Origin: JAOUJD01 sp963726405
GTDB taxonomy: Bacteria > Pseudomonadota > Gammaproteobacteria > Burkholderiales > Burkholderiaceae_F
DNA length: 64,000 nucleotides
Direction of reading: 5' to 3'
Assembly (NCBI GenBank): GCA_963726405.1
Contig: CAVSCF010000011.1
Span: 124,001 to 188,000 of the forward strand
Shown in pieces: positions 9,222 to 19,903 of the stretch (positions are counted from its first letter, which is position 1; every line of letters begins with the position of its first letter). The notes below the pieces were generated by a model that saw only the letters and a program-made list of their open reading frames with translations, was not told the origin of the DNA and searched no databases. The translations under genes and the position numbers were made by a program.

Positions 9222-9803
9222 ATGGAACACACGCTGCCCCCGTTGCCGTATGCGATGGATGCGCTCGCGCCGCACCTGTCCCGCGAAACCTTCGAGTTCC
9301 ACTATGGCAAGCACCACCAGGCCTACGTCACGAACCTGAACAACCTGATCAAGGGCAACGAGTTCGAGAACATGACGCTCGAAGAGATCATCCGGCGCGC
9401 TTCGGGCGGTGTCTTCAACAACGCCGCGCAGGTGTGGAACCACACCTTCTTCTGGAACTGCATGAAGCCGGGCGGCGGCGGCGAGCCGGCCGGCGCGCTG
9501 GCCGGTGCGATCGCGAAGAAATGGAGCTCGTACGCGGGCTTCAAGGAGGCCTTCACCAAGAGCGCCGTCGGGAATTTCGGGTCAGGCTGGACATGGCTCG
9601 TGAAGAAAGCCGACGGCTCGGTCGACCTCGTGAATACGAGCAACGCGGGAACGCCCCTGACCACGAGCGACAAGCCTCTCCTCACGGTCGACGTGTGGGA
9701 GCACGCGTACTACATCGACTACCGCAATGCGCGGCCCAAGTTCGTCGAGACCTTCCTGAACCACCTTGTCAACTGGGACTTCGCGGCCCGCAACTTCGGC
9801 TGA
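9222..9803 (+). CDS. sodB: Superoxide dismutase, Fe type
   Basis: Cytoplasmic enzyme dismutating superoxide to peroxide and oxygen. The 193-residue protein has all four metal ligands: His27, His74 (VWNHTF), Asp157 and His161 (DVWEHAYY). Gln70 in AAQVWNH, on the N-terminal side of the second ligand, is the usual mark of iron-type enzymes, so Fe is inferred although cambialistic use cannot be excluded. Length and motifs are complete. A hairpin terminator follows 18 bases after the stop. Confidence 0.97.
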   Translation: MEHTLPPLPYAMDALAPHLSRETFEFHYGKHHQAYVTNLNNLIKGNEFENMTLEEIIRRASGGVFNNAAQVWNHTFFWNCMKPGGGGEPAGALAGAIAKKWSSYAGFKEAFTKSAVGNFGSGWTWLVKKADGSVDLVNTSNAGTPLTTSDKPLLTVDVWEHAYYIDYRNARPKFVETFLNHLVNWDFAARNFG

Positions 9804-9821
9804 TCCGGGTCGAATAAACGC

Positions 9822-9851
9822 AGAAGGGCCGCGCGAGCGGCCCTTCTTCTT
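9822..9851 (+). terminator. Rho-independent terminator after sodB
   Basis: Perfect 10-bp stem GAAGGGCCGC / GCGGCCCTTC with loop GCGA, followed by TTCTTT. It lies between the convergent sodB and DUF192 genes and may serve both directions. Confidence 0.85.
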
Positions 9852-9865
9852 TGCGCGATGCCTGC

Positions 9866-10333
9866 CTAGCGCGGCGGCGGCAGTCCGCCCATCCTGGCCC
9901 CGGCCGCGATCCCGCGCTTCGCGAACCAGCCCTGCTCCATCTCCAGCGCGTAACGCACGGGCTTCTGGGAGCAGTGGCTGACCTCGGTCTTCGGCGCCAT
10001 GTCCGCGAGCTGTGCGATCGTCCCGTCGTCCTCGATGAAGGCGATCGTCAAAGGCACGAGGGTGTTCCGCATCCAGAAGCACTGCTGTGACTTCTCCTCG
10101 AACACGAACAGCATCCCGTGATTCGGCGCGAGCCGTTCCCGGTACATCAAGCCGACCGTGCGTGTCTGGGGGGTCGTTGCCGCTTCCGCAGTGATGACAT
10201 GGATGCCGGCCGTCAGCTTGACCGTTGGCAAGGTGGCCTGCGCGCGCGACTGCGCTTTCACTGTTTCCGGGACACCGGAAATGAGAAGGAGGGCCGCGAC
10301 GAGCACGGACGGAAGACGGAAGATGGAAGACAT
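9866..10333 (-). CDS. DUF192 family exported protein
   Basis: A 155-residue protein with a Sec signal peptide at the N-terminus (hydrophobic residues about 9-20, ending near VKAQS). The remainder is one DUF192 domain: GLMYRERLAPNHGMLFVFEE, then CFWMRNTLVPLTIAFI and ALEMEQGWFAKRGI, which is the standard motif order. Function of the family is not established; it is periplasmic by the signal sequence. It stands alone between a terminator and a gene for a small Lys/Ala-rich protein. Confidence 0.9.
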   Translation of the reverse strand: MSSIFRLPSVLVAALLLISGVPETVKAQSRAQATLPTVKLTAGIHVITAEAATTPQTRTVGLMYRERLAPNHGMLFVFEEKSQQCFWMRNTLVPLTIAFIEDDGTIAQLADMAPKTEVSHCSQKPVRYALEMEQGWFAKRGIAAGARMGGLPPPR

Positions 10334-10385
10334 GCTGGCTTAGAAAGTGAATTGCCGTTGACCCCGGGACTTTACCCGCGGCGCA

Positions 10386-10420
10386 AAAAAAGAAAGGCAG
10401 GACGCTGCCTGCCTTTCTTC
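10386..10420 (-). terminator. Hairpin terminator between the Lys/Ala-rich gene and the DUF192 gene
   Basis: Stem AAGAAAGGCAGG / CCTGCCTTTCTT with loop ACGCTG, flanked on the left by a run of seven A (10385-10391), which is a U tract on the minus-strand transcript. It therefore ends leftward transcription from the gene at 10438-10710. Confidence 0.8.
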
Positions 10421-10437
10421 CCTGCGAGCTGCGCGCC

Positions 10438-10710
10438 TTACTTCGTGGCGGGCTTGTCAGCCGGCTTGGCGGCGTCCGCGGGCTTCGCGGTGTCAGCCTT
10501 CGCGGTGGACTTGGTCGACTTCTTGGAAGTCGACTTCTTCTCCGTCTTCGCCTTCTTGGTCGTGTCGGCAGCCGGCTTCTCGGCCTTCGTGTCGGCCTTG
10601 GCGGCAGGAGCCGCCGGCGCGGCCGGTTGAGCCGGGGTGGCCGGCGCGGCTTGGGCGAAGACGGCGCCGGCGAAGAGCGTGGCGACGAGTGCGGCGATCA
10701 GCTTGTTCAT
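10438..10710 (-). CDS. Small exported Lys/Ala/Pro-rich low-complexity protein
   Basis: A 90-residue protein with a clear signal peptide (MNKLIAALVATLFAGAVFAQ). The mature part is built only of Ala, Pro, Lys, Thr, Ser and Asp: an Ala/Pro stretch, then KKAKTEKKSTSKKSTKST, then AKPADAAKPADKPATK. It is predicted disordered and strongly basic. Similar tails occur in histone-like proteins and in envelope proteins of betaproteobacteria, but I recognise no defined family. The strong upstream ribosome site (GGGAGA) and a dedicated downstream terminator support it being a real gene. Confidence 0.75.
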   Translation of the reverse strand: MNKLIAALVATLFAGAVFAQAAPATPAQPAAPAAPAAKADTKAEKPAADTTKKAKTEKKSTSKKSTKSTAKADTAKPADAAKPADKPATK

Positions 10711-10961
10711 TGTTTCTCCCTTGGAATCGTTGACGCTTCGGCCTGTCGGCCCGATGCCGGCAGGCGCCCGTGGTTTCGGGCTGTTGACCGATGGCGGTCG
10801 CTGGAAGAACGCACTGGCTCGCCGTTGGGTTGACGCAGCGCATGCCCCCCGGCATCGACCGGACGGATGCCGCGGGTAAACTTCCCGGCTCGGATCAGAA
10901 GAGGGGGCCGGTCGGCGCGCGCCGCCGAGCTTCGTATCCAGGACGCCACCCAGGAGACGCG

Positions 10962-12209
<1,248 letters not shown>

Positions 12210-12228
12210 TACGCGCGTCGCTCGTGTA

Positions 12229-12249
12229 CGCGACCCCTGCGGGGTCGCG
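12229..12249. repeat. Strong inverted repeat after icd
   Basis: Stem CGCGACCCC / GGGGTCGCG with loop TGC, 20 bases after the icd stop. It has no T run on either side, so it is not a classical terminator but may stabilise the mRNA end or assist Rho-dependent termination. The rest of 12250-12440 shows nothing recognisable. Confidence 0.5.
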
Positions 12250-12444
12250 CGCGACTCCAAATGGTGGACGGTCGGGGCTTCGGGCGGCCGACCCCACCCA
12301 TTTCTTAGGCACGGCAGCCAACTGCGTCCTCCCGCCCGGCGGAAGGATCTGATCGCGCTCGCCGCTTCGCTGACGCGCCAATTTGTCGCACCTCACTGTG
12401 GCGCCAATGCTCCACTTGAAGGCCTCGTGCAGCGCTTGAAAAAC

Positions 12445-12471
12445 AAAAAACCCCGCCGAGGCGGGGTTTTC
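12445..12471. terminator. Bidirectional terminator between icd and the cold-shock gene
   Basis: Stem AAAACCCCGCC / GGCGGGGTTTT-like with a short loop, with A-rich sequence on the left and TTTT on the right, so it can act on both converging transcripts. Confidence 0.88.
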
Positions 12472-12487
12472 CGTGGGGGGTGCGCCT

Positions 12488-12691
12488 TCAGCCGTTCTGG
12501 ATATTCGAAGCCTGCTTGCCCTTCGGGCCCTGCACGACTTCGAACTGCACCTTCTGCCCTTCCTTCAAGGTCTTGAAGCCATTCATCTGGATCGCCGAAA
12601 AGTGAGCGAACAGGTCTTCACCGCCGTCGTCCGGCGTGATGAACCCGTAGCCCTTGGCGTCGTTGAACCACTTCACCGTTCCTGTTGCCAT
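12488..12691 (-). CDS. Cold-shock domain protein (CspA/CspD type)
   Basis: A 67-residue single cold-shock domain, a small beta-barrel that binds single-stranded RNA and DNA. It starts MATGTVKWFNDAKGYGFITP, with the RNP1 motif KGYGFITP and RNP2 LFAHFSAI, and ends QGPKGKQASNIQNG. The ATG at 12691 follows a GGATGAGGG ribosome site. A candidate promoter 150 bases upstream implies a long 5' leader, the arrangement that lets cspA-type mRNAs sense temperature. An in-frame extension to 12865 is not family-like. Confidence 0.95.
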   Translation of the reverse strand: MATGTVKWFNDAKGYGFITPDDGGEDLFAHFSAIQMNGFKTLKEGQKVQFEVVQGPKGKQASNIQNG

Positions 12692-13124
12692 ACCCTCATC
12701 CTTCCTCGTATGAACGAGCGGCCCGAACTTCTTGCGCAACGCAGCGCCCATCCGAGTCCACCCAACCGCGCACGCTGTTCGATCCCGTTCGGTGCGCATC
12801 CCCCCTGGGCGGGTGAGGCCTGGGCAGGACGAGCGGATTGTTCGAGTAAAAATGTCCATGGTCAAGCCCCGGGGCGGCCGGTCTTACCGGTCGTTGCCCG
12901 CACGCCAAAAGGCGGGAGAGCGCGTGTCATCGAAGAGGGTGACTCACGAGTTAAACGAAGTAGAGTTGCAACGGGGAGGCGCATCGCTTTTTCAAAGCGG
13001 TTTTCCTCTGGGCCGCGCGTTTCTTACACGCTTGAAATCGGCGGTTCGCGTACTGATTTACCGTATGATTGGTACGCTTTTTGTATCCGGTTTCAGGTGG
13101 TCGGGTTGAATAGAATGCGGCCAG
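12692..13124. other. Divergent intergenic region csp / clpS
   Basis: 433 bases without a convincing gene. It should contain the long leader and promoter of the cold-shock gene (leftward) and the promoter of clpS (rightward). On the clpS side a TAGAAT hexamer at 13111-13116 ends 8 bases before the clpS ATG, without a good -35 or a ribosome site. Confidence 0.6.
12837..12865 (-). promoter_or_regulatory. Candidate sigma-70 promoter of the cold-shock gene
   Basis: On the minus strand TTGACC (12865-12860) is separated by 17 bases from AACAAT (12842-12837). The -35 is one base from consensus, the -10 matches four of six. The start point would give a leader of roughly 140 nt. Confidence 0.45.
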
Positions 13125-13429
13125 ATGAGTGAGCGGTTTGATGAAGGCACCGTCGTCGAGAAGCAGGCTTCTCGCGTCAAGCCGCCCCCGATGTACCAGG
13201 TGGTGCTGCTGAACGACGATTTCACGCCGATGGAGTTCGTAGTCGGCGTTCTGCAGAAGTTCTTCGGCAAAGGGAGGGAGCAAGCAACCCAGATCATGCT
13301 GAAGGTTCATCACGAAGGACGCGGCGTCTGCGGCGTCTATCCAAGAGACATCGCAGCGACCAAGGTTGAGCAAGTCTGTAGTTATGCACGCCAACACCAG
13401 CATCCGCTGCAGTGCGTGATGGAGGAAGC

Positions 13430-13433
<4 letters not shown>
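13125..13433 (+). CDS. clpS: ATP-dependent Clp protease adaptor ClpS
   Basis: Adaptor of 102 residues that delivers N-degron substrates to ClpAP. After a flexible N-terminus comes the conserved core PPPMYQVVLLNDDFTPMEFV, then the HHEGRGVCGVYPRDIA segment. The start has no clear ribosome site and a TAGAAT box lies 8 bases upstream, so the message could have a very short leader. Its stop overlaps the clpA start (ATGA). Confidence 0.97.
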
Positions 13434-15739
<2,306 letters not shown>

Positions 15740-15810
15740 CCGGCGGTTATGTGATCAGAATCCGATAATCGAAGGCGCCGGTTGACGGCGGCGCCAGTTG
15801 GGCCAGAATC

Positions 15811-15838
15811 GCCCGCGCATGCGCGGGCTTTTTTTTGC
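15811..15838 (+). terminator. Rho-independent terminator downstream of clpA
   Basis: Stem GCCCGCG / CGCGGGC with loop CATG (the whole 18 bases is a perfect palindrome) followed by a run of eight T. Confidence 0.9.
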
Positions 15839-15964
15839 CTTTGCTGCGCTGTCGGAGCACGACGTGCCGCGCGCCGCTAGCATGGCTCATATGTCGATGG
15901 AGACTCGCCGATACCGAGGGGTCGGCGCTCCTTCCGGCACCGGATCACTTCGCATGGAGACCAC

Positions 15965-16288
15965 ATGACAACACGATTGAAGGTGACCGTCCTGGCCGCC
16001 CTGGCCCTGCTTGCGGGTTCGGCACACGCCCAGTCCACAGACTCCAGCGCCCGCAACGGGCGCTACGTCGCGGCCAACTGCGCCAACTGCCACGGGACGA
16101 ACGGCGTTGCACAGGGCGCCATGCCGTCGATCGCCGGGAAGGAGAAGACGTACATCGTCGAGCAGATGAAGGCGTTTCGCGACGGCAAGCGCTCCGCGAC
16201 CATCATGCATCAGCTCTCCAAGGGATACACCGATCAGCAGATCGAGCTGATCGCCGACCATTTCTCGCGGCAGACGCCGGCGCGCTGA
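15965..16288 (+). CDS. Periplasmic c-type cytochrome, sulfide dehydrogenase cytochrome-subunit type
   Basis: A 107-residue protein with a Sec signal peptide (MTTRLKVTVLAALALLAGSAHAQ) and one class I heme c site CANCH at about residues 39-43. The distal Met ligand is probably the Met in AQGAMPSIAG or in the KSATIMHQLSKGYT-like segment. It matches the small cytochrome subunits that pair with flavocytochrome c sulfide dehydrogenase. The flavoprotein gene starts 10 bases downstream, so the two likely form one periplasmic complex passing electrons from sulfide to a cytochrome c pool. Confidence 0.85.
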   Translation: MTTRLKVTVLAALALLAGSAHAQSTDSSARNGRYVAANCANCHGTNGVAQGAMPSIAGKEKTYIVEQMKAFRDGKRSATIMHQLSKGYTDQQIELIADHFSRQTPAR

Positions 16289-16298
16289 GGAGAGCACG

Positions 16299-17592
16299 AT
16301 GACAACGCATGCAATCACGCGCCGGGATGTCCTGAAGGCCCTGTCCGCGGGCGCAACCGTCACCACGCTGTCGGCGTGCGCTAGCCTGCAAGGCAAGCCG
16401 ACCGCCGGTCGTGTCGTCGTCGTGGGCGCCGGCTATGGTGGGCTGACGGCCGCGAAGTACCTCCGGCTGTGGTCCGACGGCGCCATCGAGGTCACGCTCG
16501 TCGATCCGAACGAGTCGTTCATCTCCTGCCCGATCTCGAACCTGGTGGTCGGCGGCAGCAAGACGATGGCGGACATCACGGTCAGCTACGCAGGGCTCGA
16601 CAAGTACGGCGTCAAGCGCGTGCGGGACACGGTCACTGGCAATCGACGCCGACAAGAAGCAGGTGCGGCTCGCCTCGGGAGGCTCGCTGCCCTACGACCG
16701 TCTCGTCGTGTCGCCGGGCATCGAGTTCATGTACGAGCGTCTGCAGGGCTGGTCGCCGGCGGCTGCGGACTCCGTTCTGCATGCATGGAAAGCGGGCCCG
16801 CAGACCGTTGCGCTGCGCAAGCAGTTGACGGACATGAAGGACGGTGGCGTGGTCCTGATGAGCATTCCTTTGGGGCCGTACCGCTGTCCGCCGGGGCCTT
16901 ATGAACGGGCATGCCAGATTGCCTGGTACCTGAAGCAGGCGAAGCCGAAGAGCAAGGTGATCCTGCTCGACGGCAATCCCGACGTCGTCTCCAAGAAGCC
17001 GCTGTTCACGCGCGTGTGGAGCGAGGACTACAAGGGCATCGTCGAGTATCGAGCAGCCTCACCGGTGACGGAGATCGATGCGAAGAGCAATACCGTGATC
17101 ACCGAGATCGGCGACAAGGTGCGGGGCGACGTCGTCAACTACATCCCGCATCAGCGGGCGGCAAACATCGCTCGTGATGCCGGCCTGATCACGGCGAACA
17201 ACCGCTGGTGCGAGGTCGACTGGACGACGCTGGAGTCGGTCAAGGTGAAGGGCGTCCACGTGCTCGGCGACGCCACTCTGCCGGCGCCCGCCATGCCGAA
17301 GTCCGGCCATATGGCCAACCAGCACGGCAAGGCGGCCGCGGCTGCCATCGTCGAACTGATGACGGGCGGGCAGGTGGTGCCGCCGATGATGGCGAACACG
17401 TGCTACAGCTTCGTCGACGACAGGAATGCCGTGCACGTCGCCAGCGTGCATCGATGGGTCCCCGAGAAGAAGACGATGGAGACGGTGGCGGGTTCCGGCG
17501 GCATCTCCACGCAGGACCGCGCGTCCTGGGCGCTCGAAGGCACGTACGCCCAATCCTGGGCGAAGACGATCTGGGCCGACATGCTGACCTGA
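16299..17592 (+). CDS. Flavocytochrome c sulfide dehydrogenase flavoprotein-like, frameshift near 16639
   Basis: Periplasmic FAD-dependent oxidoreductase. The first frame has a Tat signal (TRRDVLKALSAGATVTTLSAC, in parts) and the dinucleotide-binding motif VVVVGAGYGGLTAA. SFISCPISN carries a Cys at the flavin-attachment position of FccB. After about 16640 the sequence continues in the +1 frame (IDADKKQVRLASGGSLPYDR), with the redox cysteines in PYRCPPGPYERA and MANTCYSFVDD and the flavin motif VHVLGDAT. Deleting one G at 16638-16639 rejoins the frames into about 430 residues, the normal size. Probably a read error rather than a dead gene. Confidence 0.85.
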
Positions 17593-17614
17593 TCGGAACG
17601 CAACGGCGAGGAGC

Positions 17615-17645
17615 AAGGCGGCGCGCTGGCGCCGCCTTCTTCATT
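17615..17645 (+). terminator. Terminator between the sulfide dehydrogenase gene and the convergent hydrolase gene
   Basis: Stem AAGGCGGCG / CGCCGCCTT with loop CGCTGG, followed by CTTCATTT. It overlaps the last codons of the hydrolase gene on the other strand. Confidence 0.75.
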
Positions 17646-18393
17646 TGCGGCTCGCGAAGGTGACAATCAGCGCAACGAGTTCGCTTTCATGGCCGGAATA
17701 GAAGTGGTCGGCGCCGGCGATCCTGTGCTGCTGTCCTCCGCTCGATGCCGCGACTTTCGCGCGTGACGGGGCGGTCTCGCGCACCGAGTCGAGGTCGAGC
17801 TCGCCGTGCACGTCGAGCACGGGTATCCGCGGCTGCTGCGCGAGTCGGGTGGAGAACGGAGCACCGAGACCCAGCGCAACCCACGCGCGGAAGTCCGGCT
17901 TCGCGGCGCGGTCGAAGTACGCGTTCGACATCCGGTTGCCCAGGCTGTGCGACACCAGCACGAGATCACGGTATCCCCTGGCGCGACTCCACGCCGCGGC
18001 GTTGGCGATGCGTTCGGCCGCATTGCCGAAGAGAGGCTCGTAATGCTCGGGTGGCGCATCGCTGGCGAGCACCGGCATCTGGATCGACAGTGTCGCGAAT
18101 CCCTTGTCGGCCAGGTCCATGCGAAGTCTGCCGACGATGCCGTGATCCGGATGCACGCCGATGCCGTGCACCAGCACGAGCAGCGTGGTGACTGCGCGAT
18201 CGACCCCGGCGCGTCTCGGTGAGGATGCCGAGGAACGGACGGCCGCCGGGGCCCGGTATGTCGACCGCTTCACCGACGACCAGCCCCGGAACGACTTCCG
18301 CGCGCCAGCGCGCTTCGCGTTCGAAGTCCTGGGTGTGGGCGCCGGCGACGGGCAGCAGCCGCGGCGAGCATCGAGCGCGAGGAGCAGCCGCAT
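17641..18393 (-). CDS. Alpha/beta hydrolase (DUF3530-like), frame broken at two places
   Basis: The C-terminal two thirds read cleanly: LLVLVHGIGVHPDHG with the oxyanion HG, the nucleophile elbow VSHSLGNRMSN with Ser as nucleophile, VLDVHGELDLDSV and the catalytic HFYSGH. The start ATG at 18393 overlaps the acyltransferase stop (TGATG). Between about 18365 and 18215 the family-like sequence (HTQDFEREARWRAEVVPGLV, then GGRPFLGILTE) is in another frame, so two compensating single-base indels are implied. The natural frame is nevertheless open, which would give a protein with a scrambled residue 10-60 stretch. Probably periplasmic; substrate unknown. Confidence 0.75.
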   Translation of the reverse strand: MRLLLALDARRGCCPSPAPTPRTSNAKRAGARKSFRGWSSVKRSTYRAPAAVRSSASSPRRAGVDRAVTTLLVLVHGIGVHPDHGIVGRLRMDLADKGFATLSIQMPVLASDAPPEHYEPLFGNAAERIANAAAWSRARGYRDLVLVSHSLGNRMSNAYFDRAAKPDFRAWVALGLGAPFSTRLAQQPRIPVLDVHGELDLDSVRETAPSRAKVAASSGGQQHRIAGADHFYSGHESELVALIVTFASRK

Positions 18394-19022
18394 CACGGCC
18401 GGCCCTTCTCCGACGGCCGGAACGCGATCGTGCTGGCCTTGGAAGGAAAGCGCCCGACCTTGTCGGCATAGAACCGGCGCAACAGTTCGAGATCGCGCGC
18501 CAGGTCTCCGCTCATGTGAACGAACTCCATGACCCCGATCTCCCGCGTGCGGTAGTCGATGTAGGCGAGTGCCACCGGCAGGTCCAGCTTCAATGCGAGG
18601 TGATAGAACCCGGAGCGAATGTAATCGGTGTGGCGACGCGTGCCCTCTGGGGAAAGCCCGAGCCAGAACCAGGGCTCCGACTGCATCAGCTGCGCCAGCT
18701 GCTCGACGGCGCCGCTCTGATTGCTCCGGTCCACCGGGCGACCGCCCCAGAGACGCATCAACCGGCCGAGCGTCGCTCCTGTCAGCCCGCGAAAGAGGGT
18801 CTCCTTGCCGACCCAGCGGATCGGCAGGTCGATCGTCCACTTCGCGAGCAGTCCGACGATGAAGTCCCAGTTGGAGGTGTGGGGGTAGACGATCGCGATG
18901 CCCTTCGGTCCGGGAAGACCGTCGAACCGGACGCGCCAGCCGAAGAGCGCGAGCAGCCTGCGTGCAGCGCCGGCCAGCCACGGGTGGCTGCTGCCGGGCG
19001 GATGGACCTGCGCGGCGCTCAA
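18393..19022 (-). CDS. 1-acyl-sn-glycerol-3-phosphate acyltransferase family protein
   Basis: A 209-residue membrane-associated acyltransferase. The HxxxxD catalytic motif is HTSNWD (in VYPHTSNWDFIVG), followed by WVGKETLFRG and the glycerophosphate-binding EGTRRHTDYIRSGFYHLA. This resembles the short PlsC-like proteins that lack a long transmembrane N-terminus. The best start is TTG at 19022, overlapping the dut stop (TTGA); the alternative reading frame extends far upstream through dut and is not coding. It overlaps the next gene by TGATG. Confidence 0.85.
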   Translation of the reverse strand: MSAAQVHPPGSSHPWLAGAARRLLALFGWRVRFDGLPGPKGIAIVYPHTSNWDFIVGLLAKWTIDLPIRWVGKETLFRGLTGATLGRLMRLWGGRPVDRSNQSGAVEQLAQLMQSEPWFWLGLSPEGTRRHTDYIRSGFYHLALKLDLPVALAYIDYRTREIGVMEFVHMSGDLARDLELLRRFYADKVGRFPSKASTIAFRPSEKGRP

Positions 19023-19465
19023 TGCCTGCCGGTGCTGCCGAAGCCGCCCGCCCCGCGCTCGGATGCGGAAAACTCGTCGACGACGTTGAAGTGCGCCTGT
19101 ACCACGGGAACGATGACGAGCTGCGCCAGTCGCTCGAGCGGATTGAGCGTGAACGGGACCGAGCCGCGGTTCCACGTCGACACCATCAGTTCGCCCTGAT
19201 AGTCGGAATCGATCAGGCCGACGAGGTTGCCGAGCACGATGCCGTGCTTGTGGCCCATGCCCGACCGCGGGAGGATCAACGCCGCGTAGCCCGGGTCGGC
19301 GAGATGAATGGCCATGCCGGTCTTCACGAGATGAGTCGACCCGGGCTCAATTACCAGCGGCGCATCCACGCACGCACGCAGGTCGAGGCCGGCCGCCCCC
19401 GGGGTGGCATACGACGGCAGCATGGCCCGCAGCCGCTCGTCGAGGATCCGCACGTCGATTCTCAT
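19019..19465 (-). CDS. dut: Deoxyuridine 5'-triphosphate nucleotidohydrolase (dUTPase)
   Basis: Cleaves dUTP to dUMP and pyrophosphate, keeping uracil out of DNA and supplying thymidylate synthesis. The 148-residue trimeric form shows all five motifs: AGLDLRA, PRSGMGHKHGI, GLIDSDYQGE, ERLAQLVIVPV and the C-terminal RGAGGFGSTGRH arm that closes over the active site. ATG 19465 overlaps the upstream gene's stop (ATGA). Confidence 0.97.
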   Translation of the reverse strand: MRIDVRILDERLRAMLPSYATPGAAGLDLRACVDAPLVIEPGSTHLVKTGMAIHLADPGYAALILPRSGMGHKHGIVLGNLVGLIDSDYQGELMVSTWNRGSVPFTLNPLERLAQLVIVPVVQAHFNVVDEFSASERGAGGFGSTGRH

Positions 19466-19902
19466 TTTCCCGTTCCCGGCTTCGGTGGGCCCGAGCGCCC
19501 GAACACGTGCTCGACCGCGGCCTGGCTCGGCGGTTGTTGGCTCCGGCCGCGGAATGCGCCGAGCAGCCGCGGCACCGCGTAGGCAAGCAGCGCGACGGCG
19601 ACGACGAGCAAGAACAGCCCGCCATTGCCCAGCCACGCGAGCAGGAAGACCGCGCCCATGACGCCGGCCACGAGCGCCTTGACGACTCGGCCGTCGGTGT
19701 CCTGGCGGACGAAGCGGTCCACCGCCTGCTGCAGGTTCGGAGCGACCGCCGGCTTTGCCTTCTCTTCGAAGAACTGGCCCGTGACCTTGGACGCGGCCGT
19801 TGTTTCGATGACGCCGACGTGCTGCTGCGCCAGGCGCGCGGCCGACTCCCGTTGAAGCGCTTCGATGTAGGCGACGAAATCGCCGTCGCGCGGCTCCAGC
19901 AT
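19462..19902 (-). CDS. Hypothetical membrane protein between coaBC and dut
   Basis: About 146 residues, starting MLEPRDGDFVAYIEALQRES two bases after the coaBC stop. The N-terminal 80 residues are polar and helical. One or two transmembrane helices follow (VVKALVAGVMGAVFLLAWLG and LFLLVVAVALLAYAVPRLLG), and the tail is basic and Pro/Gly-rich. I do not recognise a named family. The overlapping position between coaBC and dut suggests co-translation with them, but gives no function. Confidence 0.8.
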   Translation of the reverse strand: MLEPRDGDFVAYIEALQRESAARLAQQHVGVIETTAASKVTGQFFEEKAKPAVAPNLQQAVDRFVRQDTDGRVVKALVAGVMGAVFLLAWLGNGGLFLLVVAVALLAYAVPRLLGAFRGRSQQPPSQAAVEHVFGRSGPPKPGTGK

Positions 19903-19903
19903 G

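Noticed and set aside
12230..12250. Strong hairpin after icd as a terminator
   Set aside because: There is no T run on either strand; kept only as a repeat.
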